Source of the DNA: Pseudomonadota bacterium | GTDB taxonomy: Bacteria; Pseudomonadota; Gammaproteobacteria; Burkholderiales; Burkholderiaceae_F | Assembly: GCA_021825945.1 (NCBI GenBank) | Contig: JAKAFN010000006.1 | Coordinates: 95,121 to 159,120, forward strand | Length of the DNA: 64,000 nucleotides | Reading direction: 5' to 3' | Part shown: positions 20,490 to 31,681 of the stretch, piece after piece | How the letters are laid out: every line of letters begins with the position of its first letter | How positions within the stretch are numbered: the stretch's first letter is position 1 | Position numbers and translations under genes: made by a program | The notes under the pieces: generated by a model | Database searches by the model: none | The model's input: the letters and a program-made list of their open reading frames with translations, nothing else | What the model was told of the DNA's origin: nothing

Positions 20490-21656
20490 ATGCCCCGGGC
20501 GTTTCTGGTGCAGGTGGCCTTGCAGGGCGCAGCATGCGATGACGATGCCCTGGAAGAGTTCGGCCTGTTGACGGAGAGCAGCGGCATGGCCGTGGCTGGA
20601 ACCATGCGGGCGCGCCGCGACCGTCCGGATCCCGCCTATTACCTCGGTTCCGGCAAGGTCGATACCCTGCGCGAGGAGATCGCCGCGGCCGGTCCGATCG
20701 ACGCGTTGCTGATCGATGCGCAACTTTCGCCGGTACAGCAGCGCAACCTCGAGCGCGAACTCGGCGTTGCGGTGCTCGACCGCACCGGCCTCATCCTCGA
20801 CATCTTCGCGCGGCGGGCGCAAAGCCGCGAAGGCAAGCTGCAGGTCGAACTGGCCCGGCTCGAATACCTCTCGACGCGCCTGGTGCGCGGCTGGACCCAC
20901 CTCGAGCGGCAGCGTGGCGGGATCGGACTGCGGGGTGGCCCCGGCGAGAAGCAGATCGAACTCGACCGCCGCATGATCGGCGTGCGCGTGAAGCAACTGC
21001 GGGACAAACTGCGCACCCTCGAACGGCAGCGTGGCACGCAGCGCCGGGCGCGGGAACGCGGTGGGGTCTTTCGCGTGTCGCTCGTGGGCTACACCAATGC
21101 CGGCAAGTCGACGCTCTTCAATGCGCTCACGCAGGCGCATGCGTATTGCGCCGACCAACTGTTCGCGACCCTCGACACCACGTCGCGCCGCTGCCATGTC
21201 GCGGCTGGGAAGTCGATCGTGCTCTCCGACACGGTGGGCTTCGTCCGCGCGTTGCCGCACACTCTGGTAGAGGCATTCCGCTCCACGCTCGACGAGGCGG
21301 TGCACGCCGATCTGTTGCTGCATGTCGTGGATGCGGCCGGTCCGGCGCGGGCCGACCAGATGCGCAACGTCGACGAGGTGCTGGCGGAGATCGGCGCGGA
21401 CGAGGTGCCGCGGCTGATCGTGCACAACAAGATCGATCGCGTCGGCCGCGCCGCCGGGGTGGATCGCGATGCCTGTGGTAGGATCGGCGCGGTTTGGCTG
21501 AGCGCGCGGACCGGCGACGGACTCGGTCTTCTGCGCGAAGCGATCGCGGAGCGGATGGAGGAGGAAGCCGGCCGATCCGCTCGCATTTCCGACCCAGCCG
21601 AGACTTCCGCAAATTCCTTTCATGACGCACCCGATGCATTCCCCGATGCCGCCTAG
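20490..21656 (+). CDS. hflX: Ribosome-dissociating GTPase HflX
   Basis: This 388-residue GTPase splits stalled or stress-damaged ribosomes. The N-terminal ATP-binding/HflX domain includes YYLGSGKVDTL near 50 and LSPVQQRNLERELGVAVLDRTGLI near 77. A coiled linker contains GGIGLRGGPGEKQIELDRR. The G domain has GYTNAGKSTLFN near 200, DTVGFVRALPH near 247, and NKIDR near 312. A variable acidic tail follows. Its last 35 bp overlap the start of hflK. Confidence 0.95.
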   Translation: MPRAFLVQVALQGAACDDDALEEFGLLTESSGMAVAGTMRARRDRPDPAYYLGSGKVDTLREEIAAAGPIDALLIDAQLSPVQQRNLERELGVAVLDRTGLILDIFARRAQSREGKLQVELARLEYLSTRLVRGWTHLERQRGGIGLRGGPGEKQIELDRRMIGVRVKQLRDKLRTLERQRGTQRRARERGGVFRVSLVGYTNAGKSTLFNALTQAHAYCADQLFATLDTTSRRCHVAAGKSIVLSDTVGFVRALPHTLVEAFRSTLDEAVHADLLLHVVDAAGPARADQMRNVDEVLAEIGADEVPRLIVHNKIDRVGRAAGVDRDACGRIGAVWLSARTGDGLGLLREAIAERMEEEAGRSARISDPAETSANSFHDAPDAFPDAA

Positions 21657-22980
21657 TCCGTTGCCGGATCGGGGGCGGTCCATCGTGCGCGGTGCGGAGA
21701 GCGCGGCGGACCGGGAACGCATCCTTTCCCGGAGCGATTCCGGTAGGAATCCGGACGGTCCTCCGGATCTCGACGAACTGTGGCGCGATTTCAATCGCCG
21801 CCTTTCGGGCTTGTTCAGCGGCAATTCCGGCGGCGGAAATCGCAATGGCGGTGATACGGGCGGCGGGGAAGAAAGCCCGAGTCCGCGCCAGGCATGGCTC
21901 GGCATCGGCGCCGTCGCGGCGGCGCTGTTCCTGATCTGGATGGGAACGGGCATCTACACCGTTCAGGCGGGGCAGGTGGCGGTGGTTTCGACCTTTGGGC
22001 GTTTCGTCGGGACCGTCGGACCGGGATTGCACTGGCGCATGCCCTGGCCGATCCAGGCCAACGATACCGTCGATGTCTATGCCCAGCGCAAGGTCGACAT
22101 CGGCATGCATGGTGACCAGGATCGTCTCAAGGAATCGCTCATGCTCACCGACGACGAAAATGTCGTCGATGTCCAGTTCGAGGTGCAGTACCGTGTCAAG
22201 GGCGGGCCCGACGGCGCGCGTGACTACGTCTACGGCAGCCGCTTCACGCCGAACGCGCGCGACGGGGATCCGAGCGCGGTGGTGAAGCAGGCAGCGGAAT
22301 CCGCGATGCGGGAAGTCGTCGGCCGTCGGACGATGGATGCCGTATTGTTCGGCTCCCGTGGCGACATTGCCGCCGAGGTTCGCAAGGAACTGCAGGACAT
22401 GCTCGATCGCTACCAGACGGGGCTGATGGTGACCGCGGTCGCGATCCAGAATGCGCAGCCGCCCGATCCGGTGCAGTCGGCATTCGACGACGCGTCCAAG
22501 GCGGTGCAGGACAAAGATCGCCAGATCAATGAGGGGGAGGCCTATGCCAATAGCGTCGTGCCGCGAGCCCGAGGCGATGCCGCCCGTCTGGTGCAGGAGG
22601 CCGAAGGCTACGAAGTCCGGGTCGTCGACACCGCCGAGGGCGATGCCGTCCGGTTCCGGCAGGTCCTTGCCGCATATGTCAAGGCGCCGCGCGTGACCCG
22701 GGAACGGATGTACATCGATACCATGCGTGACATCTTCGCCAATACGAGCAAGGTGTTGATCGACACCCGCAACAGTGCACCGCTGCTGTATTTGCCGCTC
22801 GATCGCCTGCTGCGGCAGTCATCGGGGGGGGCGTCGTCGGGGGAAGAGGCGGCCGCACCGTCCGCCGTTCCGTCTGCCGCGGGAGACACCCCGGCGGCGG
22901 AGGGCGCCGCCGCGGCCAGCCAACCGCAATCCGACAGCCGTAGCGACGGCACCGATTCGCGCAATCGGGAGTCGCGTTGA
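21622..22980 (+). CDS. hflK: FtsH-protease modulator HflK
   Basis: HflK forms with HflC a large inner-membrane cage around the FtsH protease and restrains it. The 452-residue protein has a Gly/Asn-rich cytoplasmic N-terminus (about 55-85), one membrane span (about 93-112), and an SPFH/band-7 domain opening with YTVQAGQVAVVSTFGRFV. A long coiled-coil stretch (DDASKAVQDKDRQINEGEAYAN) is followed by an Ala/Ser-rich tail from about 400. It overlaps hflX by 35 bp and hflC's possible TTG start by 4 bp. Confidence 0.93.
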   Translation: MTHPMHSPMPPSPLPDRGRSIVRGAESAADRERILSRSDSGRNPDGPPDLDELWRDFNRRLSGLFSGNSGGGNRNGGDTGGGEESPSPRQAWLGIGAVAAALFLIWMGTGIYTVQAGQVAVVSTFGRFVGTVGPGLHWRMPWPIQANDTVDVYAQRKVDIGMHGDQDRLKESLMLTDDENVVDVQFEVQYRVKGGPDGARDYVYGSRFTPNARDGDPSAVVKQAAESAMREVVGRRTMDAVLFGSRGDIAAEVRKELQDMLDRYQTGLMVTAVAIQNAQPPDPVQSAFDDASKAVQDKDRQINEGEAYANSVVPRARGDAARLVQEAEGYEVRVVDTAEGDAVRFRQVLAAYVKAPRVTRERMYIDTMRDIFANTSKVLIDTRNSAPLLYLPLDRLLRQSSGGASSGEEAAAPSAVPSAAGDTPAAEGAAAASQPQSDSRSDGTDSRNRESR

Positions 22981-23000
22981 ATTTCGCGCGCGCACGTGCC

Positions 23001-23894
23001 ATGAATCGTCCCGTCATCGCCGTTCTTGCCTTGATCGTCGTCGCCGCGCTGGCGCGGATGTCGATGTTCATCGTGGACCAGCGTCAGGCCGCGATCGTCT
23101 TCAATCTCGGCCAGGTCGCCCGCGTGATCGAGCAGCCGGGCCTGCACTTCAAGATGCCGGCGCCGCTCGAGAACGTTGCCTTCGTCGATCGGCGCATCCT
23201 GACGATCGACGAATTCGCGCCGGACCGCGTCCAGACCTCGGAGAAAAAGAACCTGCTGGTCGATTTCTTCGTCAAGTGGCGGATCATGAACCCGCGCGAA
23301 TACTGGATCAGCTTCCAGGGCAGTGAGCGCGCCGCCGAGGACCGGATTTCGATGCTGGTCCGCGATGCGCTCAACCAGGCGGTGAACAAGCGTACGGTGC
23401 AGGAGATCGTTTCCCGGGATCGGGCTGCCGCGATGGACGAGATCCGCTCGGCGGTCGAGCGGCGCGTAAGCGACCTCGGTGTGAAGATCGTCGACGTCCG
23501 GCTACGGCACGTCGATTTCGTACCCGAGATCATGACCGAATCGATCTATCCCCGCATGATCGCCGAGCGCAAGCGGGTTGCCAACGAGCAGCGCGCGATC
23601 GGCGCCGCCGAGGCCGAACGGATCAAGGCCGACGCCGATCGCCAGCGCGTGGTGCTGCTTGCCGACGCCTATCGCGAGGCCCAGCGCATCAAGGGTGAGG
23701 GAGACGAAAAGGCATCGTCGATCTACGCCCAGGCATTCAGCGCCGATCCCGAGTTCTTCGATTTCTATCGTAGCCTCGACGCATACCGTCAAAGCTTCCG
23801 CAACCGTTCCGACATGTTGGTCGTCGATCCGTCGTCCGAGTTCTTCCGCTACATGAAGGATTCCGGCGCCGCCCATACCAAGTCGGCGCACTGA
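23001..23894 (+). CDS. hflC: FtsH-protease modulator HflC
   Basis: This partner of HflK has 297 residues from the ATG before NRPVIAVLALIVV, which gives the family-typical N-terminal membrane anchor. It then has the SPFH domain (DQRQAAIVFNLGQVARVIEQ) and the helical IAERKRVANEQRAIGAAEAER region. A TTG at 22977 overlaps the hflK stop (TTGA) and would add 8 residues, so coupled initiation there cannot be excluded. An 18-bp spacer leads to hisZ. Confidence 0.92.
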   Translation: MNRPVIAVLALIVVAALARMSMFIVDQRQAAIVFNLGQVARVIEQPGLHFKMPAPLENVAFVDRRILTIDEFAPDRVQTSEKKNLLVDFFVKWRIMNPREYWISFQGSERAAEDRISMLVRDALNQAVNKRTVQEIVSRDRAAAMDEIRSAVERRVSDLGVKIVDVRLRHVDFVPEIMTESIYPRMIAERKRVANEQRAIGAAEAERIKADADRQRVVLLADAYREAQRIKGEGDEKASSIYAQAFSADPEFFDFYRSLDAYRQSFRNRSDMLVVDPSSEFFRYMKDSGAAHTKSAH

Positions 23895-23911
23895 GCCGTT
23901 CGTTTTTCATC

Positions 23912-26396
<2,485 letters not shown>

Positions 26397-26442
26397 TCCG
26401 GCGTCGCGCGCTCGGGCGCGCGGGGAATCCCCGCAGTTGACC

Positions 26443-26985
26443 ATGACAAACGGCGCATCCATGTCTGAACCCGTTCTTTCCGTCGACTGGCCCGGGTATC
26501 ATCGCCTCATCGAGCGTCTCGCGGCCCAGATCCACGAGTCGGGATACCGTTTCGATTCGCTCCTCTGCCTCGCCCGAGGGGGCTTGCGGCCCGGCGATGT
26601 GCTTTCGCGCATATTCGACGTGCCCTTGGCGATCCTGGCAGCGAGTTCCTATCGTGCCGCGGGCGGTACGGTGCAAGGGGAACTCGATATCGCCCGGTAC
26701 ATCACCACCACCGGCGCCGATCTGCATGGCCGTCTGCTGCTCGTCGATGATCTTGCCGACACGGGCGCGACCATCGAGCGCGTCCGCGCCCATCTGCACG
26801 AGCGCTATCCGGCGATCACGGAAATCCGCAGCGCAGTGCTTTGGGTCAAGGACGGTGCCTGCGCCGATCCGGAGTACGCGGTAGTGCGGCTGCCGGATCG
26901 TCCCTGGATCCGACAGCCTTTCGAGATCTACGACGATATGCGGCCCGAGGACGTTTGCCGGCGGGCGCGCGACGCCGCGGAGTGA
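26443..26985 (+). CDS. Phosphoribosyltransferase (hypoxanthine/xanthine type)
   Basis: This 180-residue type I phosphoribosyltransferase-fold protein has the PRPP-binding loop LLLVDDLADTGATIERV (about residue 100) and an N-terminal LLCLARGGLRPGDVLSR loop near 45. It probably salvages a 6-oxopurine; location directly after purA supports purine metabolism. Two starts are possible, ATG 26443 and ATG 26461, and the conserved part begins after both. It is convergent with the MFS exporter gene, with a 48-bp GC-rich gap. Confidence 0.82.
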   Translation: MTNGASMSEPVLSVDWPGYHRLIERLAAQIHESGYRFDSLLCLARGGLRPGDVLSRIFDVPLAILAASSYRAAGGTVQGELDIARYITTTGADLHGRLLLVDDLADTGATIERVRAHLHERYPAITEIRSAVLWVKDGACADPEYAVVRLPDRPWIRQPFEIYDDMRPEDVCRRARDAAE

Positions 26986-27033
26986 ACCGCCGGCCGCCGC
27001 GGCGCGGCGGAACGGTTTCCGTGTCCCCTCCGA

Positions 27034-28623
27034 TCAGTGCCCTGCGGCAACGCTGGTTGTCGCGCCCCCGGCGCGTGTCGGTCGTACCAACCAGACCAGC
27101 GCGATGAGCACACCGAACAGCACGGCGCTGAGATGGAACATGTCCTCGACCGAAATCGTGTATGCCTGCTGCCGAACCATCCGATCCAGAACGGCAAGAG
27201 CCTGTTCCCGGCTTGCACCCAGATCCTGAATTTGTCGCAGTACTTCCGCGGCGATCGGATTGCCGTACCCGAGATGGTCCACCAGGCGCGCATGATGCTG
27301 GATCGCCCGATCGGTCCACCACGTCGTGTAGATCGAGGTGCCGAACGAGCCCGCCGTGATGCGGGCGAAATTCGACAAACCGGTGGCGGCGGCGATGCGA
27401 TGCTGGGGCAGCCCGCCCAGCACGATCGAGAACAGGGGGATGAAGAACATCGAACTTGCGATGCCCTGGACCACGGTCGGCATCGCGTAGTCCCAATAGC
27501 CGCTGTCACTGGTGAAGTGCGAGCGCATCCAGAACACCACCATGAACACCGAGAAGGATGCGGTGGTCAGCAGCCGGGTGTCGATGCGATCGAGGTAGCG
27601 GCCCACCAGGGGCGATAGGGCCAGGGCGAACAGGCCGACCCAGGCCATGACCTCGCCGGCCTGCGTTGCGGTGTATCCGACGAACTCCTGCAGCCACAGC
27701 GGCAGGAGCACCAGGCTGCCGAAGAACATCGCGTACGACAGTCCCATCATCAAGGTGCCGATCGCGAAATTGCGCCGGCGGAAGAGGCTCAGGTCGACCA
27801 CCGGATGGGTCTCCGACAGTTCCCAGATCAGAAACAGCACGAAACCGACGAAAGCCGCCACCGCCAGCGCGATGATGACGTGGGAGCCGAACCAGTCGAG
27901 TTCCTGTCCCTTGTCCAGCATGATCTGCAGCGAACCGACCCAGAGCACCAGAAGTACCAGCCCCACCCGGTCGATCGGCAGTTTGCGGATCGGGGTCTCG
28001 CGATTGCGGTAGATCGCCAGTGTCACCAGTCCGCATGTCACCCCGACCGGGACATTGATGTAGAAGATCCACGGCCAGGAAACGTTGTCGGTGATCCACC
28101 CGCCCATCAGCGGACCGGTGATCGGTGCCACCAGCGTGGTCATCGACCACATCGCGAGCGCCATGCCGGATCGTTCCTTGGGATAGCTGGAAAGGAGGAG
28201 CGTCTGGGACAGCGGAATCATCGGTCCGGCCGACGCCCCCTGCAGCACCCGGAACAGGATCAGCACCTGCAGACTCGGCGCATGGCCGCAGAGGAAGGAG
28301 AACAGCGTGAAAAACGCGATGCTGCCCAGGAACATCCGAACCGAGCCGAAGCGCTGCGCAAGAAAGCCGGTCAACGGCACCGCGATCGCATTGGCGACCC
28401 CAAACGAGGTGATCACCCAGGTCCCTTCGGAGGCGCCGACGCCGAGATCGCCGGCGATCGATGGGATCGACACGTTGGCGATCGACGTGTCGAGCACGTT
28501 CATGAACGTTGCCAGACTGAGCGCCAGCGTGCCCAGCACCAAGGTGCCGCCCGCCAGCGGCTCCCACCGGGGCGCTGCCTCGCTGGCTTGTGGGGGCGTT
28601 GCGGCGGCGCTCGGCTCGATCAC
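27034..28623 (-). CDS. DHA2-family MFS multidrug exporter (EmrB-like)
   Basis: This 529-residue protein has about 14 membrane segments, the drug:H+ antiporter-2 layout. Segment 1 carries FMNVLDTSIANVSIPSIAGDL (motif D1). The TWVITSFGVANAI and RVLQGASAGPMIPLSQTL stretches (motifs B and C region) follow. VAPITGPLMGGWITD is a strong family mark near residue 165. It should export drugs or metabolites across the inner membrane. The usual EmrA-type adaptor is absent nearby. The start is GTG at the divergent gap to the DUF5666 gene (about 250 bp, no clear motif). The C-terminal tail past the last span is short and Gly/Ala-rich. Confidence 0.88.
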   Translation of the reverse strand: MIEPSAAATPPQASEAAPRWEPLAGGTLVLGTLALSLATFMNVLDTSIANVSIPSIAGDLGVGASEGTWVITSFGVANAIAVPLTGFLAQRFGSVRMFLGSIAFFTLFSFLCGHAPSLQVLILFRVLQGASAGPMIPLSQTLLLSSYPKERSGMALAMWSMTTLVAPITGPLMGGWITDNVSWPWIFYINVPVGVTCGLVTLAIYRNRETPIRKLPIDRVGLVLLVLWVGSLQIMLDKGQELDWFGSHVIIALAVAAFVGFVLFLIWELSETHPVVDLSLFRRRNFAIGTLMMGLSYAMFFGSLVLLPLWLQEFVGYTATQAGEVMAWVGLFALALSPLVGRYLDRIDTRLLTTASFSVFMVVFWMRSHFTSDSGYWDYAMPTVVQGIASSMFFIPLFSIVLGGLPQHRIAAATGLSNFARITAGSFGTSIYTTWWTDRAIQHHARLVDHLGYGNPIAAEVLRQIQDLGASREQALAVLDRMVRQQAYTISVEDMFHLSAVLFGVLIALVWLVRPTRAGGATTSVAAGH

Positions 28624-28872
28624 CTATCGTCTCCGGCCGGGTGAGGAATTTCCCCGGGAGTCTTCGCAGGCCCGGGGTGGTCGCAAGGTTGCGGTAGCGG
28701 CGCGCGAGTACTGTACCGCACCCGCCGCCCGCCGCCGGGTGTGGGGCACGTCGAATCGTTCTCCCATGCCCAACGGCATTCTTCTTCCGCAGCGGCAACA
28801 ATCGGTAACGCATTCGATGCCCGGGTTCGGTCTCCGGTTCAGGTTTCGTTGGTAGAAACCCGTACGGTACCT

Positions 28873-30627
28873 ATGTTGATGCCCATGACTGCAACCACCG
28901 CAACCCGAATCTCGATCATCGACCGGATCCGCCGGCACACGACCTGGCTGGTGGCGGCGTTGCTGCCCCTGCTGGGGGCGGGCGCGCTGAGTTCGGCGCT
29001 GAGTTCCTGTGGCGGCGGTGTTGCGGCTCTGGCCTTGGGTGGTGTCGGCACCGGGGGCACGGGGCTGACGATCGGTACGGTGGTCGCGCTCGGCAGCGTG
29101 GGGGTCGACGATCACGAGTACGACAGTCAGGCGCCGCAGTATTACGAAGACGGCAATGCGACGGCCACGCCGGCGACCGTGGTGGGCCTGGGGCAACGCA
29201 TCCATGTAGAGACGGATGCGGCGAACAATCCGCTGACGATGACCGTCGAGCCGACCTTGGTCGGAACCATCCAGGGAACACCGACGATTCATGCCGATGG
29301 CGTGACCGGCAGCTTCGTCGTCAACGGCGTGACGGTGGTGACCAACATCGACCCGGCGGCGGGACCGGTCACGTTCTATGTCGGCTTGACCGACATCACC
29401 AGCCTGGCCGACGGTACCCGGGTCCAGGTCCACGGACTTTTTCATGGAAACGCCGGTGGGACGGGCAACACGATCCAGGCGACGCGGATCGCGCTGTCGC
29501 CGGCGACCGACACCGCGACGCGCATCACCGGGGTCGTCACCGGCCTGGCGCCGAATGCCACCGGGGAGTCCTTCCAGATCGCCGGAAGCGGCATGACCGT
29601 GCAGATGACCTCGGCCACGCCCACGGAGCCGGCCGGTGCGGCACTTGCCAATGGACAGGTCGTTAACGTCCTGAGCGCGACTGCGCCGAGCGGCACGATG
29701 ATCGCCGCCGACAATGTTCGGATTCATGGCCTCGCCGGCACGACGACCACCGCGGCGGTGGAAGGCCTGGCCTCGGGTTCGGGCGGCGTCTTCACGGTGG
29801 ACGGGGTCGCGGTCGATGCCACGGCGCCAGGCCTGCCGGCGGTCCACGACGGCGATGCGATCGTGGTCACCGGCCAGGAAGACGCGAACGGAACCTTGCA
29901 TGCGAGCGCGATCCGCGCCTACGCGACGCAGCCCGCGCAGGTCCGCCTGAAGGGCACGATCACGGGGTATGTGAGCGACTCGAGATTCCTCGTGCGCGGG
30001 GTTCCGGTCGACGCCGGCGGCGTGGTCGTGACCACGGTCGCGGGCGGCACGCCGGCAGCGCTTGGAAACGGCGTGTATGTCGAAATCACAGGCAATCCGG
30101 GTGGTTCGGGCCAAGGGGATGTCGTGGTTGCGGCGAGCGTCGCCAGTTCCTCGGTGCCTCCGGTCGGCGCGGTGGTCGACTACCTCGGAACCATCGGGGG
30201 TTTCGTCGGTGATGCGAGCCCGTTCACGCTTCGGGGGACCTTCGGCGGCGTGACCGATCCGACGGTGACCTTGACCGACAACGTCCAGACCGTCAACGGC
30301 ACGGAAGGCAGTCTTGCCGACGGCAAGGCGGTCGAAGTCGAGGGGACGGTCACGGCGAACGGATTGACGGTGTACAGCCTGACCTTCCTCGGCAGCGCGC
30401 CGACCCCGTCCGATACCAATGGCGTGGTCCACGGGTACGTTGCCGGCGGATCGGCATTCACCGTCAACGGCATCGTCCTGACGTTGACGGGTGCGACGAT
30501 GTTCTACGACGGCACCGCTACGTCGACGCCGCCGCCCTGGTTCACCGACGGGGCGCCGGTCGAGGTCAACTACACCCAGTCGGGTGGACAGAACCTCGCG
30601 CAATCGATCAACTTTGACGGCGACTGA
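28873..30627 (+). CDS. DUF5666-repeat lipoprotein
   Basis: This protein has about 584 residues. The signal peptide (TTWLVAALLPLLGAGALSSA) ends in a lipobox-like LSSC followed by GGG, so it is probably an outer-membrane or surface lipoprotein. After a Gly-rich linker come six tandem beta units of 55-100 residues. Each opens with a V-x-G-x-V/I-x-G-L/Y pattern (ITGVVTGLAPN, LKGTITGYVSDS, VVHGYVAGGS) and ends in a VxVxG-type strand, matching DUF5666. The function of this family is not established. Several in-frame ATGs (28873, 28879, 28885) are possible, and an earlier ATG at 28741 would mask the signal peptide. Confidence 0.72.
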   Translation: MLMPMTATTATRISIIDRIRRHTTWLVAALLPLLGAGALSSALSSCGGGVAALALGGVGTGGTGLTIGTVVALGSVGVDDHEYDSQAPQYYEDGNATATPATVVGLGQRIHVETDAANNPLTMTVEPTLVGTIQGTPTIHADGVTGSFVVNGVTVVTNIDPAAGPVTFYVGLTDITSLADGTRVQVHGLFHGNAGGTGNTIQATRIALSPATDTATRITGVVTGLAPNATGESFQIAGSGMTVQMTSATPTEPAGAALANGQVVNVLSATAPSGTMIAADNVRIHGLAGTTTTAAVEGLASGSGGVFTVDGVAVDATAPGLPAVHDGDAIVVTGQEDANGTLHASAIRAYATQPAQVRLKGTITGYVSDSRFLVRGVPVDAGGVVVTTVAGGTPAALGNGVYVEITGNPGGSGQGDVVVAASVASSSVPPVGAVVDYLGTIGGFVGDASPFTLRGTFGGVTDPTVTLTDNVQTVNGTEGSLADGKAVEVEGTVTANGLTVYSLTFLGSAPTPSDTNGVVHGYVAGGSAFTVNGIVLTLTGATMFYDGTATSTPPPWFTDGAPVEVNYTQSGGQNLAQSINFDGD

Positions 30628-30674
30628 GTGAGCGGGCGGGCGGCGCCGCGGGGCCCTCGATGTGCGGCCGAGTC

Positions 30675-31157
30675 TCAGCGCCCCAGCGCCGCCTCGATGT
30701 CCCGGTCGAGTGCCTCCGGCCGCACCGACGGGGCATAACGCCCGCATACCGTTCCGTGGCGGTCGACGAGGAACTTGGTGAAATTCCACTTGATCCGCTT
30801 CGTGCCGAAGATGCCCGGCGCGGCATTCGTGAGGTGGCGGTAGAGCGGGTGGATGCCGCGGCCCTTGACGTCGAGCTTGGCAAACATCGGAAAGGTGACG
30901 TCGTAGGTCGTGCGGCAGAAGCGGTCGATTTCGTCCTCGCTGCCGGGTTCCTGGCCGCCGAATTGATTGCAGGGGAATCCCAGCACGACAACGCCGCGGG
31001 AGGCGTACCGGCGATACAGCGTTTCCAGTCCGGCATACTGGGGCGTGAAGCCGCAGCGGCTCGCGACGTTCACGATCAGCAGGACCTTGCCCGCAAAATC
31101 GTGCAGGCGCAGATGCGCGCCGTGGAGGTCGGTGAGGTCGATGTCGGGAAGATGCAC
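30675..31157 (-). CDS. Glutathione peroxidase-family thiol peroxidase
   Basis: This 160-residue protein is the normal size for bacterial BtuE-type enzymes. Peroxidatic Cys lies in NVASRCGFTPQY near residue 35, followed by the catalytic Gln in FPCNQFGGQEPG near 72 and the Trp-Asn pair in IKWNFTKFLVD near 125. Bacterial relatives usually use thioredoxin and reduce hydrogen and lipid peroxides. The start is GTG. It is divergent from the BlaI-type repressor, with about 130 bp between them. Confidence 0.9.
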   Translation of the reverse strand: MHLPDIDLTDLHGAHLRLHDFAGKVLLIVNVASRCGFTPQYAGLETLYRRYASRGVVVLGFPCNQFGGQEPGSEDEIDRFCRTTYDVTFPMFAKLDVKGRGIHPLYRHLTNAAPGIFGTKRIKWNFTKFLVDRHGTVCGRYAPSVRPEALDRDIEAALGR

Positions 31158-31250
31158 GGTCGTTCCGGATTCGGATGCGCATTGCCGACGAAGAGGTCGG
31201 CGCAGGAAGCAGGATGTCGCAGGATTGTAGGGGATGGGCTGGCGGGCCGG

Positions 31251-31279
31251 TTGACCCGTTACGACTATTGTCGTAATGT
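31251..31279 (+). promoter_or_regulatory. Sigma-70-like promoter of the repressor-protease-RND operon, apparently leaderless
   Basis: TTGACC (31251-31256) and TAATGT (31274-31279) are separated by exactly 17 bp. The expected transcription start, about 7 nt after the -10, falls on the ATG of the BlaI-type gene at 31286. No Shine-Dalgarno sequence is present (the bases before ATG are GTTCCCCG). The mRNA is therefore probably leaderless. This is read from spacing only. Confidence 0.6.
31259..31276. promoter_or_regulatory. Palindromic operator, BlaI/MecI-like
   Basis: TTACGACTATTGTCGTAA consists of perfect 7-bp arms (TTACGAC/GTCGTAA) around TATT. BlaI/MecI repressors bind palindromes of the TACxACnnnnGTxGTA kind, so this is a strong candidate for autoregulation by the adjacent repressor. 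It fills the spacer and reaches into the -10 hexamer, so bound repressor would block polymerase. I found no second copy in the window. Confidence 0.7.
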
Positions 31280-31285
31280 TCCCCG

Positions 31286-31681
31286 ATGGCCGATTTCCGT
31301 CTTCCCGCCGACGATCTCGAGTACGCGGTACTCGCTGCGCTTTGGGATTTGGGCGCGGCGTCCGTGCGTGCGCTGCACGAGCGCGTGGGGGTTCCGGCCG
31401 GCCACGTCTACACGACCACCGCCAAAGTGGTCGATCGTCTGCGCGACAAGGGGTTGGTGATTCGCCGCCGTGAAGGGGGTGCGTTCGTCTATCTCCCGGC
31501 CGTCGAGCGCGGCGAAGTCGAACGGGCGCGCGCGCGCCAGCTCATGCACCGGTTCCTGGGCCCCGGCCCTCATGCGGCGGTCGCGGCACTGGTCGATGTG
31601 GTCGACGAACTCGATCCCGGACTGCTCGCGGAGCTCGAGCGGGTGATCCGCAGCAAGCGGAGGGCAGGACATGGAACGTGA
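31286..31681 (+). CDS. BlaI/MecI/CopY-family transcriptional repressor
   Basis: This 131-residue protein has an N-terminal winged helix (residues 5-75: LEYAVLAALWDLGAASVRALHERV, then VYTTTAKVVDRLRDKGLVIRR). A C-terminal helical dimerisation part follows, as in BlaI and MecI. In characterised systems the repressor is cleaved or inactivated when a partner M56 protease senses a signal. Here the M56 gene follows with an 11-bp overlap. The downstream genes are an RND adaptor and pump rather than a beta-lactamase. The palindrome just upstream is the expected binding site. Confidence 0.87.
   Translation: MADFRLPADDLEYAVLAALWDLGAASVRALHERVGVPAGHVYTTTAKVVDRLRDKGLVIRRREGGAFVYLPAVERGEVERARARQLMHRFLGPGPHAAVAALVDVVDELDPGLLAELERVIRSKRRAGHGT

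Noticed and set aside
26986..27033. GC-rich hairpin between the phosphoribosyltransferase and MFS genes as a terminator
   Set aside because: CCGCCG/CGGCGG arms exist but there is no T-run and similar GC repeats arise by chance in this composition.
28624..31182. Open frame of 852 codons on the minus strand through the DUF5666 gene
   Set aside because: The real minus-strand gene here is the 160-residue glutathione peroxidase in another frame; the long frame is Arg/Asp/His-rich with no domain.
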